From JAKOQB01 sp036824465 (lineage in GTDB: Bacteria; Pseudomonadota; Gammaproteobacteria; Burkholderiales; Burkholderiaceae_F), in assembly GCA_036824465.1 (NCBI GenBank), contig DAITAC010000110.1, positions 1-12,703 of the forward strand: a DNA stretch of 12,703 nucleotides. Reading direction: 5' to 3'. Below, in pieces: positions 6,896 to 12,703 of this stretch (its first letter is position 1; each line of letters opens with the position of its first letter). A program made the position numbers and the translations under genes. The notes below the pieces were generated by a model. The model was not told the origin of the DNA. It made no database searches and saw nothing but the letters and a program-made list of their open reading frames with translations.

Positions 6896-8011
6896 TCACA
6901 GGCGTTCCGTGACGCCCTGCCGCCGCAGCGCCCACGCCACGTGCTCGCGCACGAGCGCCGACGGATGATCGGCGCGCGCATGCAGCGCCGCGATCACCGC
7001 GGCTGACGTCGGCGCATTGCCAAGCGCCACGGCGATATTGCGCAGCCAGCGCTCATGGCCAATGCGCAGGATCGCGCTGCCGGCGTGGCGCTCGCGGAAC
7101 TGCGCCTCGGTCCACGTGAAAAGCTCGACCAGCGTCGCCGCATCGAGACCGTGGCGCAGGTCGAAGTCCGGCAACGTGGCGATGCGCGCGAACTTGTTCC
7201 AGGGACAGGCGAGCTGGCAATCATCGCAGCCATAGACGCGATTGCCGATCAGCGGCCGCAGCGCTTCCGGAATCGCGCTCTTGTGCTCGATCGTCAGATA
7301 CGAAATGCAGCGGCGCGCATCGAGTTGATACGGTGCGGTGATCGCTTTGGTCGGACATGCCTCGATGCAGCGTTCGCAGGTCCCGCAACGCTCGGTCGTC
7401 GGTGCATCGATCGGAAGTGGCAGGTCAGTCAGGATCTCGCCGAGGAAGAACATCGAGCCCGCGTCCTGCGACAGCAGCAGCGTGTGCTTTCCGCGCCAGC
7501 CCAGCCCGGCCTTGCGCGCGAACTCGACCTCGAGCACCGGCGCCGTGTCGGTGCATACGCGATAGCCGAAGGTGTTCGCCTGCTGTTCGATCCGCGTCGC
7601 CAGTTTCTGCAGCCGATCACGCAGCACCTTGTGATAGTCGCGGCCACGCGCGTAGATCGAAACCACCGCGGCGTTGCCGTCGGCGAGACGATTCCACTCG
7701 CGCGCGACCCACTGCGCGTCGTCCGTGCGTGGCCGATAGTCAAGGCGTGCGCTGATCACGCGTGCTGCGCCCGCGACGAGCTGCATCGGATCGGTGCGCA
7801 GGTGCGCGTGCCGCTGCATGTAGTTCATCTCGCCGTGCCGTCCCGCATCGAGCCACGCCTGCAGATGCGGTGTCGCGAGGCTCGTGTCGACATCGCAGAT
7901 TCCGACCGCGGAAAACCCAAGCTCCTGACCCCAGGCCTTGATGTCGCGCGCGAGTCGCGCGAGACCGCGTTTCTGCTCGGTATCCTTTGTGTCTTCAATG
8001 CGCGTCGACAT
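6896..8011 (-). CDS. queG: Epoxyqueuosine reductase QueG
   Basis: This is the last enzyme of queuosine synthesis, a cytoplasmic cobalamin and iron-sulfur protein that reduces epoxyqueuosine to queuosine at the wobble base of tRNAs with GUN anticodons. From the ATG at 8011 it is 371 residues, normal for QueG. The family blocks are visible: ELGFSAVGICDVD (30-42), HGEMNYMQRH (59-68), DYRPRTDD (91-98), DTAPVLEVEFARKAGLGW (155-172) with the expected catalytic Asp155, a first ferredoxin-type cluster motif CGTCERCIEACP (209-220), CISYLTIEH (235-243), and a second motif GCDDCQLACPWN (261-272). A HEAT-like helical tail follows (about 320-365). An upstream in-frame start at 8098 was rejected because it would run into tsaE and adds residues unlike the family. 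Its start lies 20 nt from that of the divergent tsaE, so its promoter must lie inside tsaE. Confidence 0.95.
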   Translation of the reverse strand: MSTRIEDTKDTEQKRGLARLARDIKAWGQELGFSAVGICDVDTSLATPHLQAWLDAGRHGEMNYMQRHAHLRTDPMQLVAGAARVISARLDYRPRTDDAQWVAREWNRLADGNAAVVSIYARGRDYHKVLRDRLQKLATRIEQQANTFGYRVCTDTAPVLEVEFARKAGLGWRGKHTLLLSQDAGSMFFLGEILTDLPLPIDAPTTERCGTCERCIEACPTKAITAPYQLDARRCISYLTIEHKSAIPEALRPLIGNRVYGCDDCQLACPWNKFARIATLPDFDLRHGLDAATLVELFTWTEAQFRERHAGSAILRIGHERWLRNIAVALGNAPTSAAVIAALHARADHPSALVREHVAWALRRQGVTERL

Positions 8012-8031
8012 GCGCGCATTGTTCTTTGCCG

Positions 8032-8550
8032 ATGCCGCTTTCGCAAACAACTCTCTTTGTTGCCGATGAGGCCGCGACGGCACGGCTGGGTGCGGCAATC
8101 GCCCATGCCATCGAAAGCGAACGAACGTCGATTGCGCGCACGGGCCTCGTCATCGGCCTCTCTGGCGACCTCGGCGCCGGCAAGACCTCGCTGGTACGCG
8201 CGATCTTGCGCACGCTGGGGGTGACCGGCCCGGTCAAGAGTCCCACCTTTGCGCTGCTTGAACCTTACGTCGTTTCGAGCTTAGACTTCTATCACTTTGA
8301 TTTTTATCGGTTCAAAGATCCGCGGGAATTCGAGGCCGCCGGCTTTCGCGAACTGTTCGGTCCCGGTGCGGTGTGCGCAATCGAATGGCCGGAGCGCGCA
8401 AGTGGCCTGCCAACGCCGGACCTGGCGCTGACGTTGCAAGTCGAAGAACACGGGCGACGGGTCGAAATCGTTGCCCACTCAGAAATCGGAGTCGCATGTC
8501 TGCAGGAGGCGATCGCTCGCTGGGAGACACCAACCGCCGCCGCTGGCTGA
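8032..8550 (+). CDS. tsaE: tRNA N6-threonylcarbamoyladenosine biosynthesis ATPase TsaE
   Basis: This 172-residue P-loop ATPase works with TsaB and TsaD to make t6A37 in tRNAs reading ANN codons, an essential cytoplasmic step in most bacteria. The Walker A motif GDLGAGKTS lies near residues 45-53, followed by the family signatures VKSPTFALLEPY and DFYHFDFYRF, and then AIEWPERA, where TsaE proteins have their conserved IEW(P/A)ER block. Length is usual. The ATG at 8032 is chosen because the family sequence MPLSQTTLFVADEAATARLG starts there; a TTG at 7987 would add 15 Cys-rich residues and overlap queG. No clear Shine-Dalgarno is seen. The 3' end overlaps the amiC start by 55 nt in another frame, an arrangement common in Betaproteobacteria. 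Confidence 0.94.
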   Translation: MPLSQTTLFVADEAATARLGAAIAHAIESERTSIARTGLVIGLSGDLGAGKTSLVRAILRTLGVTGPVKSPTFALLEPYVVSSLDFYHFDFYRFKDPREFEAAGFRELFGPGAVCAIEWPERASGLPTPDLALTLQVEEHGRRVEIVAHSEIGVACLQEAIARWETPTAAAG

Positions 8551-9824
8551 AGGGCGCGGCGGGCAGCCTTGTCCTTTCGCTTTCCCCATTGCAAATCGCG
8601 CGCGGCGCCACGCTCGTGGGCGTGCGCGTGTGGCCGGCGGCGGACTACACGCGGGTCACGCTCGAGCATGACGCGCCGCTGAAGTTCACGCAGTTCATGG
8701 TGCGCGATGCACCGCCGCTGCGGCTGGTGGTTGACATCGAAGGCATCGACCTGACCCCCGCGCTGCGGGAACTGGTCGGCAAGGTCGATGCGAACGATCC
8801 GTACATCCAGCTCGTGCGCATCGGCCAAAACCGGCCGCGCGTGGTGCGGCTGGTGATCGAGCTGAAGGAAGATGTCAAGCCGCAGGTGTTTTCGCTCGCT
8901 CCGATCGGCCCGTATCAGCATCGGCTGGTGATGGACCTGGTCCCGATCAACCCGCCCGATCCGCTGCTGGCGCTGCTGCGCGAGCAGGAGGCGCGGAGGC
9001 GCAGTGAGCCACCGGCGGCAGACGAGCAAGCGCTGGAAAAGCAGATCGACCGCTCGCTCGCGGACGCGAATCGCCTGCCACGCGCAGACGAGCACAAGCG
9101 CGACGACCGCGTCAACCGCTTCATCACGGTGGCGATCGATCCCGGCCATGGCGGAGAAGATCCCGGCGCAGTCGGCAAGCGCGGCACTTATGAGAAGACG
9201 GTGACGCTCGCCATCGGCCGGCGCATCGAATCCATCATGCGCAAGGAAGCCAACATGCGCATGCTGCTGACGCGTGACGGGGATTACTTCGTTGCGCTGC
9301 GCGAGCGCGTGGCCAAGGCGCGACGCGTGCAGGCGGATCTGTTCGTATCGGTGCACGCCGATGCATGGATCAAGCCCAATGCACGCGGCTCGTCGGTGTT
9401 TGCGCTGTCTGAGCGCGGCGCCACCAGCAGCGCGGCGGCGTGGCTGGCACGGCGCGAGAACGAGGCCGATCTGGTCGGCGGCGTCAATCTCGGCGCGCAC
9501 GATCCGCAGCTGGCGCGCGTGTTGCTGGATCTTTCAACCACCGCGCAGATCAACGACAGCCTGAAATTCGGTAACGCCGTGCTGCGTGAACTGGAACGCA
9601 TCAACCGCCTGCACAAGCCCCGCGTCGAGCAGGCCGCTTTCGCCGTGCTTAAGGCGCCCGACATTCCGTCGATCCTGGTCGAAACCGCATTCATCAGCAA
9701 CCCCGACGAAGAACTGCGACTGCGCGACAACAGCTACCAGCAGCAACTGGCGCAGGCGATCGTCGGCGGCATCAAGCGCCACTTCGCCCGGAATCCTCCG
9801 GCAACACGCAACCCGATCGGTTAG
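8496..9824 (+). CDS. amiC: N-acetylmuramoyl-L-alanine amidase AmiC (Tat-exported)
   Basis: This 442-residue periplasmic zinc amidase splits peptidoglycan septa during daughter-cell separation, by cutting the bond between N-acetylmuramic acid and L-Ala. The N-terminus has a twin-arginine signal, NRRRWLKGAAGSLVLSLS (13-30), with processing likely near residue 38. An AMIN domain (about 38-146) should target the septum. A charged linker (about 155-208) follows, then the Amidase_3 domain (about 209-430). The four key residues are in place: His218 in AIDPGHGGEDPG, Glu233 in GTYEKTV, His287 in VSVHAD and the catalytic Glu396 in LVETAFISNP. The ATG at 8496 has GGAG four bases upstream and gives the complete Tat signal; an in-frame start at 8373 would bury it behind 41 residues. 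It is co-transcribed with tsaE and probably translationally coupled to it. Confidence 0.95.
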   Translation: MSAGGDRSLGDTNRRRWLKGAAGSLVLSLSPLQIARGATLVGVRVWPAADYTRVTLEHDAPLKFTQFMVRDAPPLRLVVDIEGIDLTPALRELVGKVDANDPYIQLVRIGQNRPRVVRLVIELKEDVKPQVFSLAPIGPYQHRLVMDLVPINPPDPLLALLREQEARRRSEPPAADEQALEKQIDRSLADANRLPRADEHKRDDRVNRFITVAIDPGHGGEDPGAVGKRGTYEKTVTLAIGRRIESIMRKEANMRMLLTRDGDYFVALRERVAKARRVQADLFVSVHADAWIKPNARGSSVFALSERGATSSAAAWLARRENEADLVGGVNLGAHDPQLARVLLDLSTTAQINDSLKFGNAVLRELERINRLHKPRVEQAAFAVLKAPDIPSILVETAFISNPDEELRLRDNSYQQQLAQAIVGGIKRHFARNPPATRNPIG

Positions 9825-9835
9825 CAGTGACGTGC

Positions 9836-9880
9836 GCGACAGATCCGTGAAAGGATCTTCGCAGCACGCCAGCGTGTTGC
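9836..9880. terminator. pair of hairpins between the convergent amiC and lipoprotein genes
   Basis: The 60-nt stop-to-stop gap holds two stems. The first (9836-9862) is GCGA + AGATCC paired with GGATCT + TCGC, ten pairs with one bulged C and a 6-nt loop GTGAAA. The second (9861-9880) is GCAGCACG paired with CGTGTTGC, eight pairs including one G-U, with loop CCAG. Neither is followed by a clean T run in either direction. They overlap by two bases, so they may compete. A bidirectional terminator or mRNA 3'-end stabiliser is plausible from their position. Confidence 0.4.
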
Positions 9881-9884
9881 TTGC

Positions 9885-10937
9885 CTAGAACCGCATCTTC
9901 AAATAGCCGCCGAGCGCCCAGCTCTTTTCACGCTCGCTTGCTGCATCCTTCCGCGGCCAGAAATGGCCAACGATGATTTCGCCGAGCAGCCAGTCCTTGT
10001 ATACGGGCTGCTCCCAGCGCGTCTGGACGCCGTAGTCGCCCACCGTGACTCCCGTGCCCTGCTTGCCGCTGATGAGCGCCTCCAGCGCCAGCAGCCTCTG
10101 CCCGCCAAAGCCCTTGTACGCGCCCAACAGGCTGGACCACTCGTAATTCTTTGACTGCTGCGTGATCGTCGCCGCATTCAGCCAGCGCACGGCGAGTGTG
10201 GATGAGATTGCGCGCTCGAACGACAGCGCGGTGGTGGAACCGAAATGATCCTTGAGCGACCAGAACAGCGTCTCGCGAAACTCGACGAGATCGCGCTCGT
10301 TCAGTCGCCATGGTCGGCGATAGCGCACCTGGCCATACGGCTTGAGCCCCCCGCGAAATCCGAGCCGGAAGTCGAACGCGTCGGTCAACGGCAGGCCGAG
10401 ACCGGCGAAGAACGAGCGATCCTCGGGGCGATCCTCCAGCAACCGCTGCTGGCGCGTCAGCGCCCCGGGAATATCGGCAATCACCTCGCGCTGGTTATCG
10501 CGGCCGACGAACGCGTAAGCCTGCCGCTCCACGTTCGGCAGACGGAACCGGGCATTGAACCGCAGAGTCACGTCCGTGCCTTCGGTCTCGCGCGTAAGCA
10601 CACCAAAGTCGAGCCGACCCTCGGTCACTCTGCCGCCCTTTTCGAACGGCAGGTCGCCGAACCAGCTGTCGACGCCGCGCGCAAGCCATTCCGCCGTCGA
10701 GCGAACCGATTCGCGCGTTTGCTCCATCACGCCGTCGGATTCCGGTGCCACCGACGCCGGCGCAGCGGCAGCGTCACTGCTCTGCTTGCCCGCGGGCACG
10801 GCACCGGTACCCGATGGCGCCGCCGTGCCGATCGCGGTCGTTGACTGGGGCAGCAACGTGCTGCACGCAGCCAGCAGTGGCAGCAGCGTCCCGATCAGAA
10901 TCAAGCGACACACCCGCGCGCTTTCCCACACATTCAT
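9885..10937 (-). CDS. Unrecognised lipoprotein with a beta-rich, outer-membrane-like C-terminus
   Basis: I do not recognise this family. From the ATG at 10937 it is 350 residues. It has a lipoprotein signal peptide, RLILIGTLLPLLAAC, with the lipobox cysteine at residue 25 and Ser at +2, which favours the outer membrane. A low-complexity Ala/Ser/Thr/Pro linker (about 26-75) follows. The rest shows alternating polar and hydrophobic strands (for example TLRFNARFRL, DFRLGFRGGLKPYGQVRY, TALSFERAISSTLAVRW) and ends YLKMRF, with the terminal aromatic residue typical of BAM-assembled barrels. A lipidated N-terminus plus a barrel-like C-terminus is unusual. Another start at 10985 has GGTGGAG upstream, but only 2 nt away, and would give a signal with a long basic N-region. 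A gap of about 230 nt without recognised genes separates it from the co-oriented DedA-family gene. Confidence 0.7.
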   Translation of the reverse strand: MNVWESARVCRLILIGTLLPLLAACSTLLPQSTTAIGTAAPSGTGAVPAGKQSSDAAAAPASVAPESDGVMEQTRESVRSTAEWLARGVDSWFGDLPFEKGGRVTEGRLDFGVLTRETEGTDVTLRFNARFRLPNVERQAYAFVGRDNQREVIADIPGALTRQQRLLEDRPEDRSFFAGLGLPLTDAFDFRLGFRGGLKPYGQVRYRRPWRLNERDLVEFRETLFWSLKDHFGSTTALSFERAISSTLAVRWLNAATITQQSKNYEWSSLLGAYKGFGGQRLLALEALISGKQGTGVTVGDYGVQTRWEQPVYKDWLLGEIIVGHFWPRKDAASEREKSWALGGYLKMRF

Positions 10938-11167
10938 TCGAGCTACACGTGAAATCCACATTGCGACACGATAACGGACCAGCATCGCTCCACCCTGATC
11001 GAGCTCTGACGTGCGGCGAGCCACAAGAAACGATCCGTGCTGGACATCAAGCGGCCAGCAGTAAAGCGACCCGCTCCGATGCGCGCGACATTTCGACGCC
11101 GAGCGGGAACCGGAGATTGATTACGACCGATACTTAAACGGACGAGGACGCGAAGTCGCTGACGCCG

Positions 11168-11866
11168 TCAGCGCTGTTCGTTGTTGTCCTTGGCGGGGAC
11201 CGCGGCGCCGGGCCGTGCCGGCGAGGCAAACCAGCCCCGCCACAACCGCCAACCCGCTCCGAGCACGAGCGGCGCCACGACGGCGGCGATGCCGACGATC
11301 AGGATGATGCCGAGGTTTTCTTTGACGAACGGCACGTTGCCGAACAGGTAACCGCTGCCCACCAGCGATATCACCCACAGCACCGCGCCGGTGATGTTGT
11401 AGAACTGGAACTTGTGAATCTCCATCGCCCCTGCGCCGGCCACGAGCGGGGCAAACGAGCGCACGACCGGTGTAAAGCGGGCGATGATCAGCGTGACGCC
11501 GCCCCACCGCTCATAGAAATCATGCGTGCGATCGAGCGCGGACTTGTCGATCCACCTGATGCTGCCGTCGTAGACCTTGTGGCCGAGCCACGAGCCAATG
11601 TAGTAATTGACCGTGTTGCCGAGGATCGCGGCGATGGAGATCACGATGATCAACACCCACGCGCTCAACCCTGCGTGTTGCGCGGTCACGGCACCGGCGA
11701 CAAAGAGCAGCGAATCGCCGGGCAGGAACGCCATGAACACGAGCCCGGTCTCCGAAAAGAAAATCGCGGCCAGCACCACGTAGACCATCAGCACGTTCTT
11801 GTTCACGATGGCAAGCAGGAACTTGTCCATCGCGTTGAAGAGGTCAGCCCAGTTGATACCTTCCAT
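11168..11866 (-). CDS. DedA-family membrane protein (YqjA/YghB-like, lipid flippase superfamily)
   Basis: This 232-residue inner-membrane protein belongs to the DedA/VTT family, whose members act in undecaprenyl-phosphate or phospholipid recycling and in proton-dependent stress and drug tolerance. The family motifs are clear: SETGLVFMAFLPGDSLLF (38-55), GNTVNYYIGSWLG (83-95) and IIARFTPVVRSFAPLVAGAGAM (127-148). From the ATG at 11866 the residues known to be essential in E. coli YqjA fall at the same numbers, Glu39, Asp51, Arg130 and Arg136. That supports this start over an in-frame one at 11980, which would add 38 residues that look non-coding and run through a GC-rich palindrome. About four to five membrane segments are visible, with a charged C-terminal tail (about 210-232). 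It is a single gene, divergent from the small lipoprotein gene. The lipid substrate is not certain from sequence. Confidence 0.92.
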   Translation of the reverse strand: MEGINWADLFNAMDKFLLAIVNKNVLMVYVVLAAIFFSETGLVFMAFLPGDSLLFVAGAVTAQHAGLSAWVLIIVISIAAILGNTVNYYIGSWLGHKVYDGSIRWIDKSALDRTHDFYERWGGVTLIIARFTPVVRSFAPLVAGAGAMEIHKFQFYNITGAVLWVISLVGSGYLFGNVPFVKENLGIILIVGIAAVVAPLVLGAGWRLWRGWFASPARPGAAVPAKDNNEQR

Positions 11867-11916
11867 CAGCGTGCTCGGGTCGGATGCGTGCGGTGTGCGC
11901 GGAATCAAAGATGGCA

Positions 11917-11940
11917 CGGGCCGCCCGATCGGGCGGCCCG
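11917..11940. repeat. perfect 24-nt GC-rich palindrome upstream of the DedA-family gene
   Basis: Bases 11917-11940 equal their own reverse complement; the left half reads CGGGCCGCCCGA and the flanking bases no longer pair. The centre lies about 62 nt upstream of the DedA ATG. In RNA it could form a stem of about ten G/C-rich pairs with a minimal loop. On the minus strand it is followed by TGCCATCTTTG, which is not a real T run. It could be a leader hairpin, a terminator-like structure or a protein-binding site. No matching second copy was noticed in the window. Confidence 0.6.
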
Positions 11941-12082
11941 CAGCGATGTCGACGATGATACGCGACGCTGTCTGCCCCACCGGTCGCCCGGCGCATGTGA
12001 TGCGAGCCTGCTTGCGGCCGCCGCATCACAAGGTTCATCCGCCCGGCTCTCTCGGTCGAGTTGTGATTTCTCCTGCGGCTCG

Positions 12083-12115
12083 GGAATAAACCCGCGCGGC
12101 GACATGTATACCGTC
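12083..12115 (+). promoter_or_regulatory. candidate ECF-sigma-type promoter for the small lipoprotein gene
   Basis: GGAATAAA (12083-12090) is followed by TGTATACCGTC (12105-12115), leaving about 17 nt between GGAATAA and TATACC. A GGAA-type -35 box with a CGTC-type -10 box is the general layout of promoters read by ECF sigma factors, and no good sigma70 pair was found here. The start would lie about 40 nt before the ATG at 12160. This is a consensus-by-eye reading; no ECF sigma gene is in the window. Confidence 0.38.
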
Positions 12116-12159
12116 TGCAATCTTGCGATACCCCTTCCTTTCGTTGGAGAGTCCAAAAA

Positions 12160-12543
12160 ATGCTTAGCAAAACTCTCATAGCCTCCCTGGCTATGGTTGG
12201 CCTGCTGTCAGCCGGCTGTTCGTCGATGATGCCGCCGGCGCCCGCTCAAGTGGCAGACGGCGTCCTGGCAGGCAAGAACGGGATGACGCTGTACACGTTC
12301 GATAAGGACGCGGCGGACAGCGGCAAAAGTGTCTGCAACGGTCAGTGCGCAGTCCTCTGGCCGCCTCTGATGGCGGAAGACGACGCAAAAGCCACCGGCG
12401 GTTACTCCGTCATCAGGCGCGACGACGGCAAGAAGCAGTTCGCGTACAAGGGCAAACCGCTCTACTACTGGGCCAAGGACACGAAGCCGGGTGACAAGAC
12501 CGGCGACGGTTTCAACAACGTCTGGCGCGTCGCCAGACCCTGA
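12160..12543 (+). CDS. Small secreted lipoprotein, COG4315 / Lipoprotein_15 repeat family (PF03640)
   Basis: This 127-residue protein has a lipoprotein signal peptide ending in the lipobox LSAGC, with Cys20 as the lipidation site followed by Ser-Ser. The mature part carries the family's two short repeats. The first is GMTLYTFDKDAADSGKSVCNGQCAVLWPPL (41-70), with paired cysteines at 59 and 63. The second is YKGKPLYYWAKDTKPGDKTG (96-115), ending in the family's GDGFNNVWRVARP. The biochemical function of the family is unknown; members are often found with stress- or ECF-regulated envelope genes. A good Shine-Dalgarno GGAGA (12146-12150) lies 9 nt before the ATG at 12160, which decides the start. 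It is divergent from the DedA-family gene and is followed by an inverted-repeat element, with no obvious terminator between. Confidence 0.9.
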   Translation: MLSKTLIASLAMVGLLSAGCSSMMPPAPAQVADGVLAGKNGMTLYTFDKDAADSGKSVCNGQCAVLWPPLMAEDDAKATGGYSVIRRDDGKKQFAYKGKPLYYWAKDTKPGDKTGDGFNNVWRVARP

Positions 12544-12586
12544 CACTGATCTGACCCGGGTTGAGCGCGCGCGTCGTGCTTAGAGC

Positions 12587-12703
12587 TTGTCCGTAAATAA
12601 TTCGTACGATGCGTTGCCGCCAGAAAGCCCGGATGCAAGGCGCACGGTGCAGGATCAGTAGCTCGGCCTACGGCCCAGCCGTGCAACGCCGCAGCCGGGC
12701 TTT
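12587..12703. repeat. imperfect inverted-repeat element (MITE- or REP-like), cut by the right edge
   Basis: The left arm starts AAAGCCCGG at 12624 and the right arm ends CCGGGCTTT at 12703, a perfect 9-bp inverted repeat. Pairing continues inwards with gaps: TGC, GGCG and CACGG on the left (12634-12646) have counterparts in the right arm (12678-12694). A small inner palindrome, GGCC-TAC-GGCC (12665-12675), sits toward the right. The left flank (about 12587-12623), including GTCCGTAAATAATTCG, lacks its partner only because the window stops at the last paired base, so the element probably continues. No coding sequence is seen in it. The type (MITE, REP or IS end) is not settled. Confidence 0.45.

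Noticed and set aside
8373..8495. N-terminal extension of AmiC from an in-frame start at 8373
   Set aside because: The 41 extra residues are tsaE sequence read in another frame and would place the Tat signal internally; the ATG at 8496 has a ribosome site.
11867..11980. N-terminal extension of the DedA-family protein from 11980
   Set aside because: The extension runs through the 24-nt palindrome and would shift the conserved Glu39/Asp51/Arg130/Arg136 numbering shared with E. coli YqjA.

Overview
The window looks like a chromosomal segment of a GC-rich betaproteobacterium, probably Burkholderiales-like. This is inferred from three things: high-GC codon use, the queG / tsaE / amiC neighbourhood that is common in Betaproteobacteria, and the general character of the proteins. 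No 16S rRNA or similar marker is present, so the genus cannot be given. The codon style is uniform, and no integrase, transposase, phage gene or CRISPR array is visible.

Layout, left to right. (a) 1-97: a tRNA-Thr(CGT) on the minus strand, cut by the left edge, with a very good sigma70 promoter. (b) 196-1101 (+): an AEC-family (auxin efflux carrier-like) membrane transporter. (c) 1134-6590 (-): four genes read leftwards that look like a small glycan or protein-glycosylation cassette. In transcription order they are a TPR/O-GlcNAc-transferase (SPINDLY-type) glycosyltransferase, a DegT/DnrJ/EryC1-type sugar aminotransferase, then after a 347-nt gap a beta-keto acid cleavage enzyme (BKACE, DUF849), and a NeuD/PglD-like left-handed beta-helix acyltransferase. 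Genes 1-2 and genes 3-4 each share a 4-nt start/stop overlap. (d) 6896-8011 (-): queG, epoxyqueuosine reductase. (e) 8032-9824 (+): tsaE (tRNA t6A modification ATPase) overlapping amiC (Tat-exported N-acetylmuramoyl-L-alanine amidase); they are divergent from queG across only 20 nt. (f) 9885-10937 (-): an unrecognised lipoprotein with a beta-rich C-terminus ending in Phe. (g) 11168-11866 (-): a DedA-family membrane protein whose four key residues sit at the same numbers as in E. coli YqjA. (h) 12160-12543 (+): a small COG4315 / Lipoprotein_15-type lipoprotein behind an ECF-like promoter candidate. (i) 12587-12703: an imperfect inverted-repeat element cut by the right edge.

The most interesting part is the cassette in (c). 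The aminotransferase would make an amino sugar nucleotide, the NeuD-like enzyme would N-acylate it, and the SPINDLY-type transferase would attach a sugar to protein Ser/Thr. The BKACE enzyme, normally a catabolic enzyme that turns a beta-keto acid plus acetyl-CoA into acetoacetate and a new acyl-CoA, is out of place among them. It could supply an unusual acyl-CoA to the acyltransferase. The individual family assignments are firm; the joint pathway is inference.
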